DNA from: Candidatus Cloacimonadota bacterium
GTDB lineage: Bacteria > Cloacimonadota > Cloacimonadia > JGIOTU-2
NCBI GenBank assembly: GCA_021160355.1
Contig: JAGHCS010000197.1
Span: 1 to 13,963 of the forward strand
Direction of reading: 5' to 3'
DNA: 13,963 nucleotides
This document shows positions 1-7,272 of this stretch, in pieces. A program made the translations under genes and the position numbers. Under the pieces are notes generated by a model that worked only from the letters and a program-made list of their open reading frames with translations, searched no databases and was not told the DNA's origin. Numbering within the stretch: the first letter of the stretch is position 1; every line of letters starts with the position of its first letter.

Positions 1-33
1 GGGAAATTATTTTTTGTACAAAAGAGAGCTGAA

Positions 34-1374
34 ATGACGAACAAAGAACTATTTCTCGATGACAAGAAGATCGACTATAAGGATATGCCGCTTGCAGAGC
101 GCGTGCGCCCACAAAAATTGGACGAATTTGTCGGTCAGAACAAGATTTTGGAAAAGGACACGATCCTCAGAAGCATCATAGAAAATAATGAGCTGACTTC
201 GCTGATCTTCTGGGGGCCTCCAGGAACCGGAAAAACAACACTGGCACGTATTATTGCCAACAAGACAAATGCCAATTTCATCTTCTTCAGTGCAGTGCTT
301 TCCAAAATTAATGAAGTGCGTAATGCCATGAAGGAAGCAGAGTACAATCTGCGGAATTTTCACAAAAAGACCATCCTGTTTATTGATGAGATACATCGGT
401 TCAATAAGGCGCAGCAGGATGCATTTCTACCGTTTGTGGAAAAAGGTGTGATCGTTCTGGTTGGTGCCACGACGGAAAATCCATCGTTTGAAGTGATCGC
501 TCCCCTGCTTTCGCGCTGCAAGGTCATCGTGCTCCAGATGCTCGATGAAGAGGATATTTATACGATCATAAAAAGAAGCTTCTCCCATCCTCACAGTTGT
601 ATTGAACAATATGAGAAAATGTTCGATGACAAAATTCTTCATTTCCTTGCTGATTACTCGTGCGGTGATGCGCGTGTTGCGCTGAATTCTATCGAGCTTA
701 TCGTCAAGGCGTATGGCAGACAAAAAGAAAAACTTTCCGTTGCATCGATCAAGAAGCTGCTTGAGAGGAACAATCTTTTTTACGATAAGGATCGGGAAGA
801 ACATTATAATGTTATTTCTGCCCTGCATAAATCCTTGAGGGGAAGTGACCCGCAGGCAGGACTTTACTGGCTTGCTCGCATGCTTGAAGCTGGAGAGAAT
901 CCTATGTATGTTGCACGACGACTCGTTCGTTTTGCTTCCGAAGATGTGGGACTTGCAGATCCGCAAGCGCTGGTTCAGGCAATTGCAGTGAAGGATGCAG
1001 TTCATTTTCTGGGCATGCCGGAATGCAATACCGCACTGGCACAGCTTGTTGTGTATCTGGCAACTGCACCGAAAAGCAACAAATTATATACTGCATACAA
1101 ATCTGCTGCTAAGGATGCTCAAAAAACAAGTCATCTTGGGGTGCCTTTTCATATCCGCAATGCGCCGACCGGATTGATGAAAGAGCTCGGGTATGGAAAA
1201 GATTACAAGTATGCCCACGAATTCGAGGATGGCTATTCGTATCAGAAATATTTCCCTGATAAAATGAATGAGAAAATTTACTATCTCCCCTCACAGTTTG
1301 GTTTTGAAAAGGAAGTAAAGAAGCGCCTTGAGTGGTGGAAGAAGTTGAAGGAACGGGATACGGAGAATAAGTAG
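34..1374 (+). CDS. rarA: RarA/MgsA replication-associated AAA+ ATPase
   Basis: RarA (MgsA; Mgs1/WRNIP1 family) is a clamp-loader-like AAA+ ATPase that acts at stalled or gapped replication forks. Visible in the 446-residue protein are the Walker A motif GPPGTGKTT (residues 61-69), Walker B ILFIDEIHRFN (114-124, followed by KAQQDAFLP, typical of this family), a sensor 1 block GATTENPSFE (144-153) and the arginine-finger region LLSRCKV (158-164). The C-terminal part holds the family block around ARMLEAGENPMYVARRLVR and ends with the HxRNAPTGLMKELGYGKDYKY-type tail. Length and motif order are those of a complete family member. The ATG at 34 is preceded by only a weak purine stretch (AGAGAG). A clamp-loader subunit is unlikely because of the RarA-specific C-terminal domain. 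About 130 bp separate it from the next gene and I see no clear terminator after it. Confidence 0.96.
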   Translation: MTNKELFLDDKKIDYKDMPLAERVRPQKLDEFVGQNKILEKDTILRSIIENNELTSLIFWGPPGTGKTTLARIIANKTNANFIFFSAVLSKINEVRNAMKEAEYNLRNFHKKTILFIDEIHRFNKAQQDAFLPFVEKGVIVLVGATTENPSFEVIAPLLSRCKVIVLQMLDEEDIYTIIKRSFSHPHSCIEQYEKMFDDKILHFLADYSCGDARVALNSIELIVKAYGRQKEKLSVASIKKLLERNNLFYDKDREEHYNVISALHKSLRGSDPQAGLYWLARMLEAGENPMYVARRLVRFASEDVGLADPQALVQAIAVKDAVHFLGMPECNTALAQLVVYLATAPKSNKLYTAYKSAAKDAQKTSHLGVPFHIRNAPTGLMKELGYGKDYKYAHEFEDGYSYQKYFPDKMNEKIYYLPSQFGFEKEVKKRLEWWKKLKERDTENK

Positions 1375-1460
1375 AATAGAACCAATGTGAAAATCGCGAG
1401 AACGTTAGATAGACTGAAATCTCCTGAAAAAAAATTAAACCTTTCTCATCCTTCATTATC

Positions 1461-1490
1461 TTAACAGGCAAATAAGTGAAAAAATAAAAT
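1461..1490 (+). promoter_or_regulatory. Possible promoter of the spy-like gene
   Basis: TTAACA at 1461-1466 (5 of 6 matches to the -35 consensus) lies 18 bp before TAAAAT at 1485-1490 (5 of 6 matches to the -10). The predicted start would fall near 1497-1498, inside the GGAGG ribosome site at 1494-1498 and only about six bases before the ATG. That conflict lowers confidence; an upstream start further into the 117-bp gap is equally possible. Confidence 0.3.
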
Positions 1491-1503
1491 CATGGAGGTA
1501 CAC

Positions 1504-2022
1504 ATGAAAAAATATCTCGTACTCATAGTAATCCTCGGGTTATTTGCGACACCTTTACTGGCACAAACTGCAGATATGCCCAATCCCCGTGCAAAAATGA
1601 ACATGATGATGCAAAAGCATTCTCAGCAAGGTCATGAAATGATGAAACAGGGTCCCAATGAAAAAGGCAAACACATGGGATTCCCTTTCTGGATGGCTGA
1701 AGAACTCGAACTCACTGATGACCAGATCAACAAAATCGATGACTATCAGGATGACTCACGTAAACTATCAATCAGCCTGAATGCCGATATTGATAAATTG
1801 CAAATCGACGAAGAAAATACAATGCAAGATGAGAATTATAAACAAGCACGCAATATAATTGACCAGATATTTCTGAAGAAGGCAACTCTTGCTAAAGAAC
1901 GTATAACCTTAAAAGAAAATATCATGTCTGTTCTTACGGATGATCAGAATGCAAAACTCAAAGCGTTATATAAATCAAAATTTCAAAACCATCCCGCAAA
2001 GCATCCGGAGTGGCATAAGTAG
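1504..2022 (+). CDS. Exported Spy/CpxP-like LTxxQ protein, Met/His-rich
   Basis: A small exported protein of 172 residues. It opens with a classical signal peptide (MKK, hydrophobic residues 4-18, likely cleavage after LLA at 18-20). Two LTDDQ motifs (residues 70-74 and 144-148) flank a long charged helical region, which is the layout of the Spy/CpxP/heavy-metal-sensor family of periplasmic chaperones and stress sensors. Residues 25-64 are rich in methionine and histidine (for example KMNMMMQKHS and GHEMM), a possible soft-metal-binding or disordered segment. I chose the ATG at 1504 over the in-frame ATG at 1492 because GGAGG at 1494-1498 lies between the two, and starting at 1504 gives the compact signal peptide. 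It appears to be a single-gene unit closed by the terminator at 2043-2070. Family membership is well supported; the ligand or stress it answers to is unknown. Confidence 0.82.
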   Translation: MKKYLVLIVILGLFATPLLAQTADMPNPRAKMNMMMQKHSQQGHEMMKQGPNEKGKHMGFPFWMAEELELTDDQINKIDDYQDDSRKLSISLNADIDKLQIDEENTMQDENYKQARNIIDQIFLKKATLAKERITLKENIMSVLTDDQNAKLKALYKSKFQNHPAKHPEWHK

Positions 2023-2042
2023 ACACTCTCCCTTTAATTTAG

Positions 2043-2070
2043 AAGGGACATCGCTCTGATGTCCCTTTTT
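2043..2070 (+). terminator. Intrinsic terminator after the spy-like gene
   Basis: A perfect 10-bp stem (AAGGGACATC at 2043-2052, GATGTCCCTT at 2058-2067) with a five-base loop GCTCT runs directly into a T tract (2066-2070). The first arm can also pair with TCCCTT at 2029-2034 just upstream, a weaker competing fold. It separates the spy-like gene from the uppS operon. Confidence 0.88.
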
Positions 2071-2094
2071 CTATTACCTCTACAAACACATTTA

Positions 2095-2124
2095 TTGACA
2101 GACAGAAAGCCCATTTACAACAAT
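2095..2124 (+). promoter_or_regulatory. Candidate promoter of the uppS-cdsA-dxr-comEC operon
   Basis: A perfect -35 hexamer TTGACA (2095-2100) lies just past the upstream terminator. Eighteen bases on, AACAAT (2119-2124) matches the -10 consensus at four of six positions; TACAAC at 2116-2121 is a poorer alternative. The predicted start is about 2131, giving a leader of about four bases before the ATG at 2135, which has no visible ribosome binding site. Confidence 0.4.
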
Positions 2125-2134
2125 CATCTTTGTT

Positions 2135-2854
2135 ATGAAATCGAAATCAGAGCTCGTTGCAGAAATTAAGAAAAATTCTATGCCTTGTCACATAGCAATT
2201 ATCATGGATGGTAATGGCAGATGGGCAAAATCAAAAAACCTACCTCGGGTTAAAGGGCATTATGAAGGTACTCGTGCTGTGAAGAGGATCGTAAAAGTTT
2301 CGGGAGAGATCGGTCTGGACTATCTTACAATTTACGCATTTTCAACAGAAAACTGGAAACGCCCGAATAACGAACCCAAAGCCGTACTCACGCTTATTGA
2401 AAACACCTTGATGAAAGAGATCAGGGAGTTGTATGAGAGCAACGTGGTTATCAAATTTATCGGATCGCGAGACGGTATTTCGAAATCACTTGCGCAAAAA
2501 ATGGACAATGCCTACGAGCTGACAAAGAATAATACGGGACTTCATCTTTTTGTAGCAGTAAATTATGGCGGCAGACTTGAAATTGTCGAAGGTATAAATG
2601 CGCTCCTCAAAGAAAAGAAAAATTCAATTACATTGGAAGATTTTCCCAATTACTTATATACAAAAGGGGTTCCTGATCCCGACCTACTTATCCGCACCAG
2701 TGGAGAAATGAGGATCAGCAATTACCTCATCTGGCAAATCGCATATTCGGAAATGTACTTCACAAAAACGCTCTGGCCAGATTTTTCTCAGGAAGAATTT
2801 CTACAGGCAATCATTGATTTTCAGACACGCGCTCGTCGATTTGGAGGAGTGTAA
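2135..2854 (+). CDS. uppS: Isoprenyl transferase (undecaprenyl diphosphate synthase)
   Basis: This cis-prenyltransferase condenses farnesyl diphosphate with successive isopentenyl diphosphates to make the C55 undecaprenyl diphosphate carrier for peptidoglycan and other envelope polymers. The 239-residue protein shows the phosphate-binding motif IMDGNGRWAK (23-32, catalytic Asp25), the AFSTENWKRP block (68-77), NYGGR (143-147) and the C-terminal DPDLLIRTSGE...SNYLIWQ region (181-201) with conserved Arg residues and the following SEMYF (205-209). All expected catalytic blocks are present and the length is normal. The ATG at 2135 lacks a Shine-Dalgarno sequence; Met16 (2180) also lacks one, so the longer form is kept, consistent with the N-terminal extensions common in the family. 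It is the first gene of a run continuing into cdsA, whose ribosome site overlaps its last codons. Confidence 0.96.
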   Translation: MKSKSELVAEIKKNSMPCHIAIIMDGNGRWAKSKNLPRVKGHYEGTRAVKRIVKVSGEIGLDYLTIYAFSTENWKRPNNEPKAVLTLIENTLMKEIRELYESNVVIKFIGSRDGISKSLAQKMDNAYELTKNNTGLHLFVAVNYGGRLEIVEGINALLKEKKNSITLEDFPNYLYTKGVPDPDLLIRTSGEMRISNYLIWQIAYSEMYFTKTLWPDFSQEEFLQAIIDFQTRARRFGGV

Positions 2855-2855
2855 C

Positions 2856-3674
2856 ATGAAAAAAGTAGTAGTACGCACATTAAGTTCGTTGATTTATGGT
2901 CCAATTATGCTGGTGTGTGCATGGTTTGGAGGTTATCCTCTTCAAATCTTGATTTCTCTTATCACCATACTCGGCATCCGTGAGTTCTCTCTCCTTGCCC
3001 AAGATAATAAAGACGTGAAACTCCATCTCCCTGCACTTATCATTTGCGGATTAATACTTACGTGGTCTATATTTTTCTTCGAGTTTACATACGTGATTCC
3101 CCTTTTTATACTTTTCCTGTTTTTGTTTCTTTCTTGGGATGTGTTTGCAAACAAAGAACATCGCGCAGTTGAGAAAACCTCATTCAGTATGTTTTCGTTG
3201 ATATACATTCCCCTGCTGCTTTCTTTTCTCTGTCTTGTACGAATGCTCGAGCATGGAAAATTTCTTCTTATCATACTTTACGGATGCATCTGGCTTACTG
3301 ACTCTGCGGCATAATTTCTTGGAGTGAAATTCGGAAAGCATAAAAACATCTTCCGCGCCAGCAAGAATAAATCAATCGAAGGTTTCGTTGCAGGTTTTAT
3401 CACAGCATTTGTGGGTGCGTATCTGCTTAATCATCTTGTGCATCTCATATTTGGATATTTTGTGCTCGGTTCATGGAAAGACATTATCGCGTTTGGTTTC
3501 ATTGTAGCATTTTTCGGGCAGTTGGGAGACCTTATCGAGTCCAACTTGAAGCGTGATTTCGATGTAAAGGATTCTTCCAATCTTATTCCGGGACACGGCG
3601 GCATACTCGACAGGTTTGATAGTTTACTTATAAGTGCGCCATTCTTGTATTTTTACTTTATTTTGATAGGATAA
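2856..3674 (+). pseudogene. cdsA: CDP-diacylglycerol synthase interrupted by an in-frame TAA
   Basis: CdsA is the integral membrane enzyme that converts phosphatidate and CTP to CDP-diacylglycerol, the entry to phospholipid synthesis. The ATG at 2856 has a strong GGAGG site at 2843-2847. The first 152 codons give a multi-helix membrane protein ending in IWLTDSAA. A TAA follows at 3312-3314, and the same frame then continues FLGVKFGKHK, so the family signature (D-x-x-A-Y-x-x-G-x-x-FGKHK) is intact except that the tyrosine codon is a stop. Downstream the C-terminal signature is complete: SNLKRDFDVKD, then PGHGGILDRFD. There is no frameshift or missing sequence, and the 272 coding positions match the usual family length. 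One base change from TAT or TAC explains the stop. A restart at GTG 3324 would give a 116-residue C-terminal piece, but GGA abuts it too closely to be a good ribosome site. Whether this is a true mutation or a sequence error cannot be decided here. Confidence 0.88.
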
Positions 3675-3677
3675 ATC

Positions 3678-4808
3678 ATGAAAAAAATCGTATTACTCGG
3701 TGCAACAGGCTCGATCGGACAATCAACTATCGAAGTTGTCAAGAGACATCCCGATAAGTTCAGGATCGTGCTTGCTTCTGCCCACAGCCGGATCGATGAG
3801 TTGCTTTTATATGGAGATGAAATTTCTATAGACCATTTTGTCATAACGGGCGAGAACGGTGCAAACGAATCCGAAAAAACCAACAACATACATCATGGTG
3901 AAGATACGCTTCTCTCTATGCTGGAGGAGATCGATTATGATATTATGCTCAATGCGGTTGTCGGCTCTGCGGGTTTGAAATATACGGTTGCAGGACTAAA
4001 AACTGGTCATTCGATCGCACTTGCGAATAAAGAATCTCTCGTTATGGCTGGTGATATCATTACAGAACTTGCCGGAAAAAATAATTGCAGGATAATTCCT
4101 GTGGACAGCGAGCACAGTGCGATCATGCAATGCCTTGAGGGAGCTCGTGACAAATCACAGGTGCGGAAGATCATCTTGACAGCATCGGGTGGTCCGTTTT
4201 CAAACCTAAAAATTGAAGCGTTCAAAAACATCACGCTTAAGGACGCACTTCAGCATCCTACATGGGCAATGGGAGATAAGATCACAATCGATTCTGCCAC
4301 TATGGCAAATAAAGGTCTTGAAATCATCGAAGCACATCACCTTTTTGATGTAGCGTATGACGAGATCGAGGTGCTCATTCACCCGCAATCCGTTATCCAT
4401 TCGATGGTTGAGTATATGGATGGCTCAATTATTTCACAGCTAAGTTACCCGGACATGAAGCTCCCAATCCAATATGCGCTCAGCTATCCTGACAGACTTG
4501 ATGCAAGTGCCCAAAACACAGATTTGGCGAAGATCCACCAACTCACTTTCTACAAGCCAAATTTTGAGAAGTTCCCTTTGCTTGGCTTGGCTTATGAAGT
4601 CGGAAAGAGAGGTGGCATCATGTCCACTATTTTCAACGCTGCCAATGAAGCTGCAGTCACCCTCTTTCTACATGATAAAATACACTTTACAGATATTCCA
4701 AAAATAGTAGAGAAAGAACTTACAGTATCGAATATTACCAGTCCCAATCTTGACACAATTATTGAGAAAGACAAAGAAATAAAAGAAAAAATTTATACAA
4801 ACTACTAA
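3678..4808 (+). CDS. dxr: 1-deoxy-D-xylulose 5-phosphate reductoisomerase
   Basis: Dxr (IspC) rearranges and reduces 1-deoxy-D-xylulose 5-phosphate to 2-C-methyl-D-erythritol 4-phosphate with NADPH, the committed step of the MEP isoprenoid pathway. The 376-residue protein shows the NADPH-binding GATGSIGQST (residues 8-17), NKES (117-120), the metal-ligand motif DSEHSA (143-148), ASGGPF (169-174), HPTWAMGDKITIDSATMANK (193-212) followed by GLEIIEAHHLF, HPQSVIHSM (235-243) and AANEAAV (321-327). These are all the expected active-site blocks and the length is normal. The ATG has AGGA at 3668-3671 and starts three bases after the cdsA stop. The neighbours upstream are the conventional uppS and cdsA; the protease gene rseP, which often follows dxr, is absent and comEC stands in that place. 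Confidence 0.97.
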   Translation: MKKIVLLGATGSIGQSTIEVVKRHPDKFRIVLASAHSRIDELLLYGDEISIDHFVITGENGANESEKTNNIHHGEDTLLSMLEEIDYDIMLNAVVGSAGLKYTVAGLKTGHSIALANKESLVMAGDIITELAGKNNCRIIPVDSEHSAIMQCLEGARDKSQVRKIILTASGGPFSNLKIEAFKNITLKDALQHPTWAMGDKITIDSATMANKGLEIIEAHHLFDVAYDEIEVLIHPQSVIHSMVEYMDGSIISQLSYPDMKLPIQYALSYPDRLDASAQNTDLAKIHQLTFYKPNFEKFPLLGLAYEVGKRGGIMSTIFNAANEAAVTLFLHDKIHFTDIPKIVEKELTVSNITSPNLDTIIEKDKEIKEKIYTNY

Positions 4809-4828
4809 AGAATTATGACGGCTGTATT

Positions 4829-7210
4829 ATGAGGAAGATATTCAATCATCCTTTTATTCCTATCACAGTATGCTTTATTATAGGATTACTTTTAGGCTCA
4901 TATCTCCAATTTTCAATACTTCCCATCGCGATTGCATTAGTGTTAATTACTGCATTTCCCCTTATTTTTAGGAAGAAGCCACTCATTCTAATTGTTGTTT
5001 TACTCATTCTTTTTGGGATGTTTAGATTTCAGATACATACGCTTCAACCGGAACATCATATTGCACATTTCATCGATCATCTCGGGATTGAAAAAGTTCA
5101 GATCGAGGGAGATATAGTCGAAGAACCCGAAATTTCACCTAAAAAGATCTCATGCTTGGTAAAACTTACTAAAATCGAAAACGTCCCTGTACAAGGCACT
5201 ATTCTTCTTATAATCAAGGATACTGATCCAAATATTGCCCCTTCTTATGGAGATCATATAAACTATGATGGAACGATCTTTCGTCCGCTTAAGAATAAAA
5301 ATCCTTATAGTTTCAATTATCAAGAATATCTTGAGAACAATAATATTCATGGGCTTTCTTATCTCTATAGAGCGGATTACACTATCACACACAAATCAAA
5401 GGATTTATTTTATTATCTCATTGTTTTGCCCAGGAACTGGATCAGAAACAGAATCGATAGATTTTATACATCCGAATATTCCGGTTTCCTGAAAGCGATT
5501 TTGCTTGGCGAAAAAAGTTCACTGCCGTCTCAATTAAGAGAAGATTTTGCTTCATCAGGTTTATCACACATACTTGCTGTAAGCGGTTTGCATACTGGAG
5601 TGATCGCACTCATCTTTTTAACGATCTTTCAGATCGTTTTCAGAAATCGTTCCGCAGCTCGAATCCTTACAATAATTTTACTCATATATTATATGCTGCT
5701 AGCTCATGCAGTGCCTTCTGTTCAACGCGCAGTCATCATGATAAGTTTGATGCTTTTGGCAAAGATATTGCAAAAAAGGATCAGCACAATAAATATTCTC
5801 TTTGCCGCAGCTTTTATTATTCTTTTGATAAATCCCATGCAGTTATTCAGTGTCGGCTTTCAGCTTTCTTTTATATCGGTATTTGCCATTCTTGTTATTT
5901 TCCAGTATCTTTCCCGCAAATTAAATCCTCTTCGAAACAATCATCTAAAATTTTTCTGGCTGCTGAATCTTGTACTTCTAAGCTTGATGGTTCAGATAGT
6001 TCTTGCTCCGTTTACTATACATTATTTTCACACTCTTGCGCTTGGTGGTATAATTGCAAATGTGATAGCGATCCCTCTTATTTCGCTTGTGCTTCCTCTT
6101 TCCATTCTTTCAATTTTGTTTCCGATTTCTGCAATTTGTTCTGTGTATGCTGCAGCGAATAAACTGTTGCTTTTTATCGTTTTTACAATTTCCAGATTTG
6201 TTTCATTGCACAGGATTCTCCTATTTGATTTTCTATATCTAAATGAATTTCAGATCCTTTCGCTGTATGCAGCCTTGATACTGCTGATCATTCTTTGGAA
6301 AAATTCTGATAGTCTGAAAATAAAGCTCTGTAAATCTCTTTCGTTCTCAATTCTTGCAGTAACGATTTTAATTGTACCCGGTTGGATGCTGGAACGAATT
6401 CTCGAGATCACTGTGCTAGATGTTGGTCAGGGTGACGCAATAGTTATACGAACTCCTGCGAGTAAAACCATACTCATCGATACGGGGGACAAAACAATGC
6501 AAAAGGATTACGGGGAGTTGGTAGTTGTTCCATATTTCAAAGCTCGGGGAATCAGAAATATTGATTTACTCGTTCTCACCCATCCCCACGCGGATCATAT
6601 TGGTGGTGCTCAATCTGTAATGGATAATATCCAGGTTAATAAAGTGGTGCTTCCTCGATGCGAATATGAGTCTGTATTATATGATAATGTGTTAGCATCT
6701 TTTGAAGATAAAAACATCGAAGTATTATATGCCGACACCTCTCTCGTATTTCAGGAATTCAAGCCAGTGAAACTAAAAATTCTCCATCCCACTTATGAAT
6801 ATAAGAATGAGGAAAATGTAAATAATTACTCGATTGTGATAAAAGTTGAGTATAGCGATCTTGCGGTACTTTTCACTGGAGATGCCGAGAAAGAAGTTGA
6901 AGCAATTCTTATTGAAAATTGGGGTAACATCTTGGATTCTGATATTCTAAAAGTTGGACATCATGGTAGTAATAGCTCTTCGACTCATGAATTTTTGGAA
7001 TATGTCTCACCAGATTATGCCGTGATCTCTGTCGGTACCAAAAACAGATACAATCATCCAGACAACCAAATCATATATAGGTTAGAGAAATCTACAGAAA
7101 AATTATTCCGTACAGATTTAGATGGTGCAGTGATTTTTACGTATGGAGGGAATTCCTTGAATATAAAGACTATAGTATCAGAAAAGGAAATTATTGATTT
7201 TGATATATAA
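4829..7210 (+). CDS. comEC: ComEC/Rec2 DNA-uptake channel with metallo-beta-lactamase-fold domain
   Basis: ComEC is the inner-membrane channel that takes single-stranded transforming DNA into the cytoplasm. The 793-residue protein has all three expected parts. An N-terminal region starts with closely spaced membrane helices (about residues 8-70) and continues as a soluble DUF4131-like domain to about 190. The Competence membrane domain opens with SGLSHILAVSGLHTG (243-257) and continues as multiple helices to about 520. A C-terminal metallo-beta-lactamase-fold domain begins at TVLDVGQGDA (528-537). That last domain has an intact metal-site set THPHADH (584-590), GDA (684-686) and HHGS (711-714), suggesting a nuclease-competent rather than degenerate domain. 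The ATG at 4829 has no good Shine-Dalgarno sequence; a five-codon reading frame (4814-4831) ends in the same ATGA, so translational coupling is possible. It follows dxr by 20 bases. Confidence 0.95.
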   Translation: MRKIFNHPFIPITVCFIIGLLLGSYLQFSILPIAIALVLITAFPLIFRKKPLILIVVLLILFGMFRFQIHTLQPEHHIAHFIDHLGIEKVQIEGDIVEEPEISPKKISCLVKLTKIENVPVQGTILLIIKDTDPNIAPSYGDHINYDGTIFRPLKNKNPYSFNYQEYLENNNIHGLSYLYRADYTITHKSKDLFYYLIVLPRNWIRNRIDRFYTSEYSGFLKAILLGEKSSLPSQLREDFASSGLSHILAVSGLHTGVIALIFLTIFQIVFRNRSAARILTIILLIYYMLLAHAVPSVQRAVIMISLMLLAKILQKRISTINILFAAAFIILLINPMQLFSVGFQLSFISVFAILVIFQYLSRKLNPLRNNHLKFFWLLNLVLLSLMVQIVLAPFTIHYFHTLALGGIIANVIAIPLISLVLPLSILSILFPISAICSVYAAANKLLLFIVFTISRFVSLHRILLFDFLYLNEFQILSLYAALILLIILWKNSDSLKIKLCKSLSFSILAVTILIVPGWMLERILEITVLDVGQGDAIVIRTPASKTILIDTGDKTMQKDYGELVVVPYFKARGIRNIDLLVLTHPHADHIGGAQSVMDNIQVNKVVLPRCEYESVLYDNVLASFEDKNIEVLYADTSLVFQEFKPVKLKILHPTYEYKNEENVNNYSIVIKVEYSDLAVLFTGDAEKEVEAILIENWGNILDSDILKVGHHGSNSSSTHEFLEYVSPDYAVISVGTKNRYNHPDNQIIYRLEKSTEKLFRTDLDGAVIFTYGGNSLNIKTIVSEKEIIDFDI

Positions 7211-7239
7211 AAAAAACGAGCCGCCGGGGAAGCGGCTCG
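7209..7239 (-). terminator. Intrinsic terminator, minus strand
   Basis: Read on the minus strand, CGAGCCGC (7239-7232), a seven-base loop UUCCCCG and GCGGCUCG (7224-7217) form a perfect 8-bp GC-rich stem followed by eight T residues (7216-7209). On the plus strand the stem is followed by ACTCTACT, so it would not stop comEC transcription. No minus-strand gene ends just before it, which makes it the natural end of the small RNA candidate. Confidence 0.85.
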
Positions 7240-7272
7240 ACTCTACTAAGAGTAAAGGAGGGAATTATGAGG
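7209..7272 (-). ncRNA. Candidate small RNA with anti-Shine-Dalgarno-like stretch
   Basis: A minus-strand transcript from about 7272 would be about 64 nt. It would comprise a short unpaired 5' part containing CCCUCCUUU, a small hairpin ACUCU-UAGU-AGAGU (7254-7241), and the GC-rich terminator stem with a U8 tail. A consensus -35 and a moderate -10 stand at the right distance upstream, and the oxidoreductase operon is closed by its own terminator before that promoter. This makes an independent transcription unit plausible. No minus-strand reading frame lies within it. The CCUCCUUU run equals the 3' end of bacterial 16S rRNA and could pair with ribosome binding sites, but it is also simply the complement of the plus-strand AAAGGAGGG. 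No known RNA family is recognised. It could instead be a plus-strand leader or a remnant of a lost gene. Confidence 0.38.

Noticed and set aside
427..1005. 192-codon open frame on the minus strand
   Set aside because: It lies wholly inside rarA, whose motifs are unmistakable; its translation has no recognisable domain and no ribosome site of note.
3312..3314. Genome-wide reassignment of TAA to an amino acid
   Set aside because: Other genes here (uppS, dxr, uppP, scpB) end at TAA at family-normal lengths.
3324..3674. Independent gene starting at GTG 3324 for the C-terminal half of CdsA
   Set aside because: It is in the same frame as the upstream half with no missing residues, GGA abuts the GTG with no proper spacing, and the signature is cut in the middle, so a split functional gene is less likely than a nonsense codon.
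4814..4831. Five-codon leader peptide before comEC
   Set aside because: ATG ACG GCT GTA TTA TGA overlaps the comEC ATG, but such short frames arise often by chance and there is no strong ribosome site; kept only as a note on possible coupling.
7217..7239. Terminator for comEC on the plus strand
   Set aside because: The stem is preceded, not followed, by the A/T tract in the plus direction; the T run lies on the minus strand.
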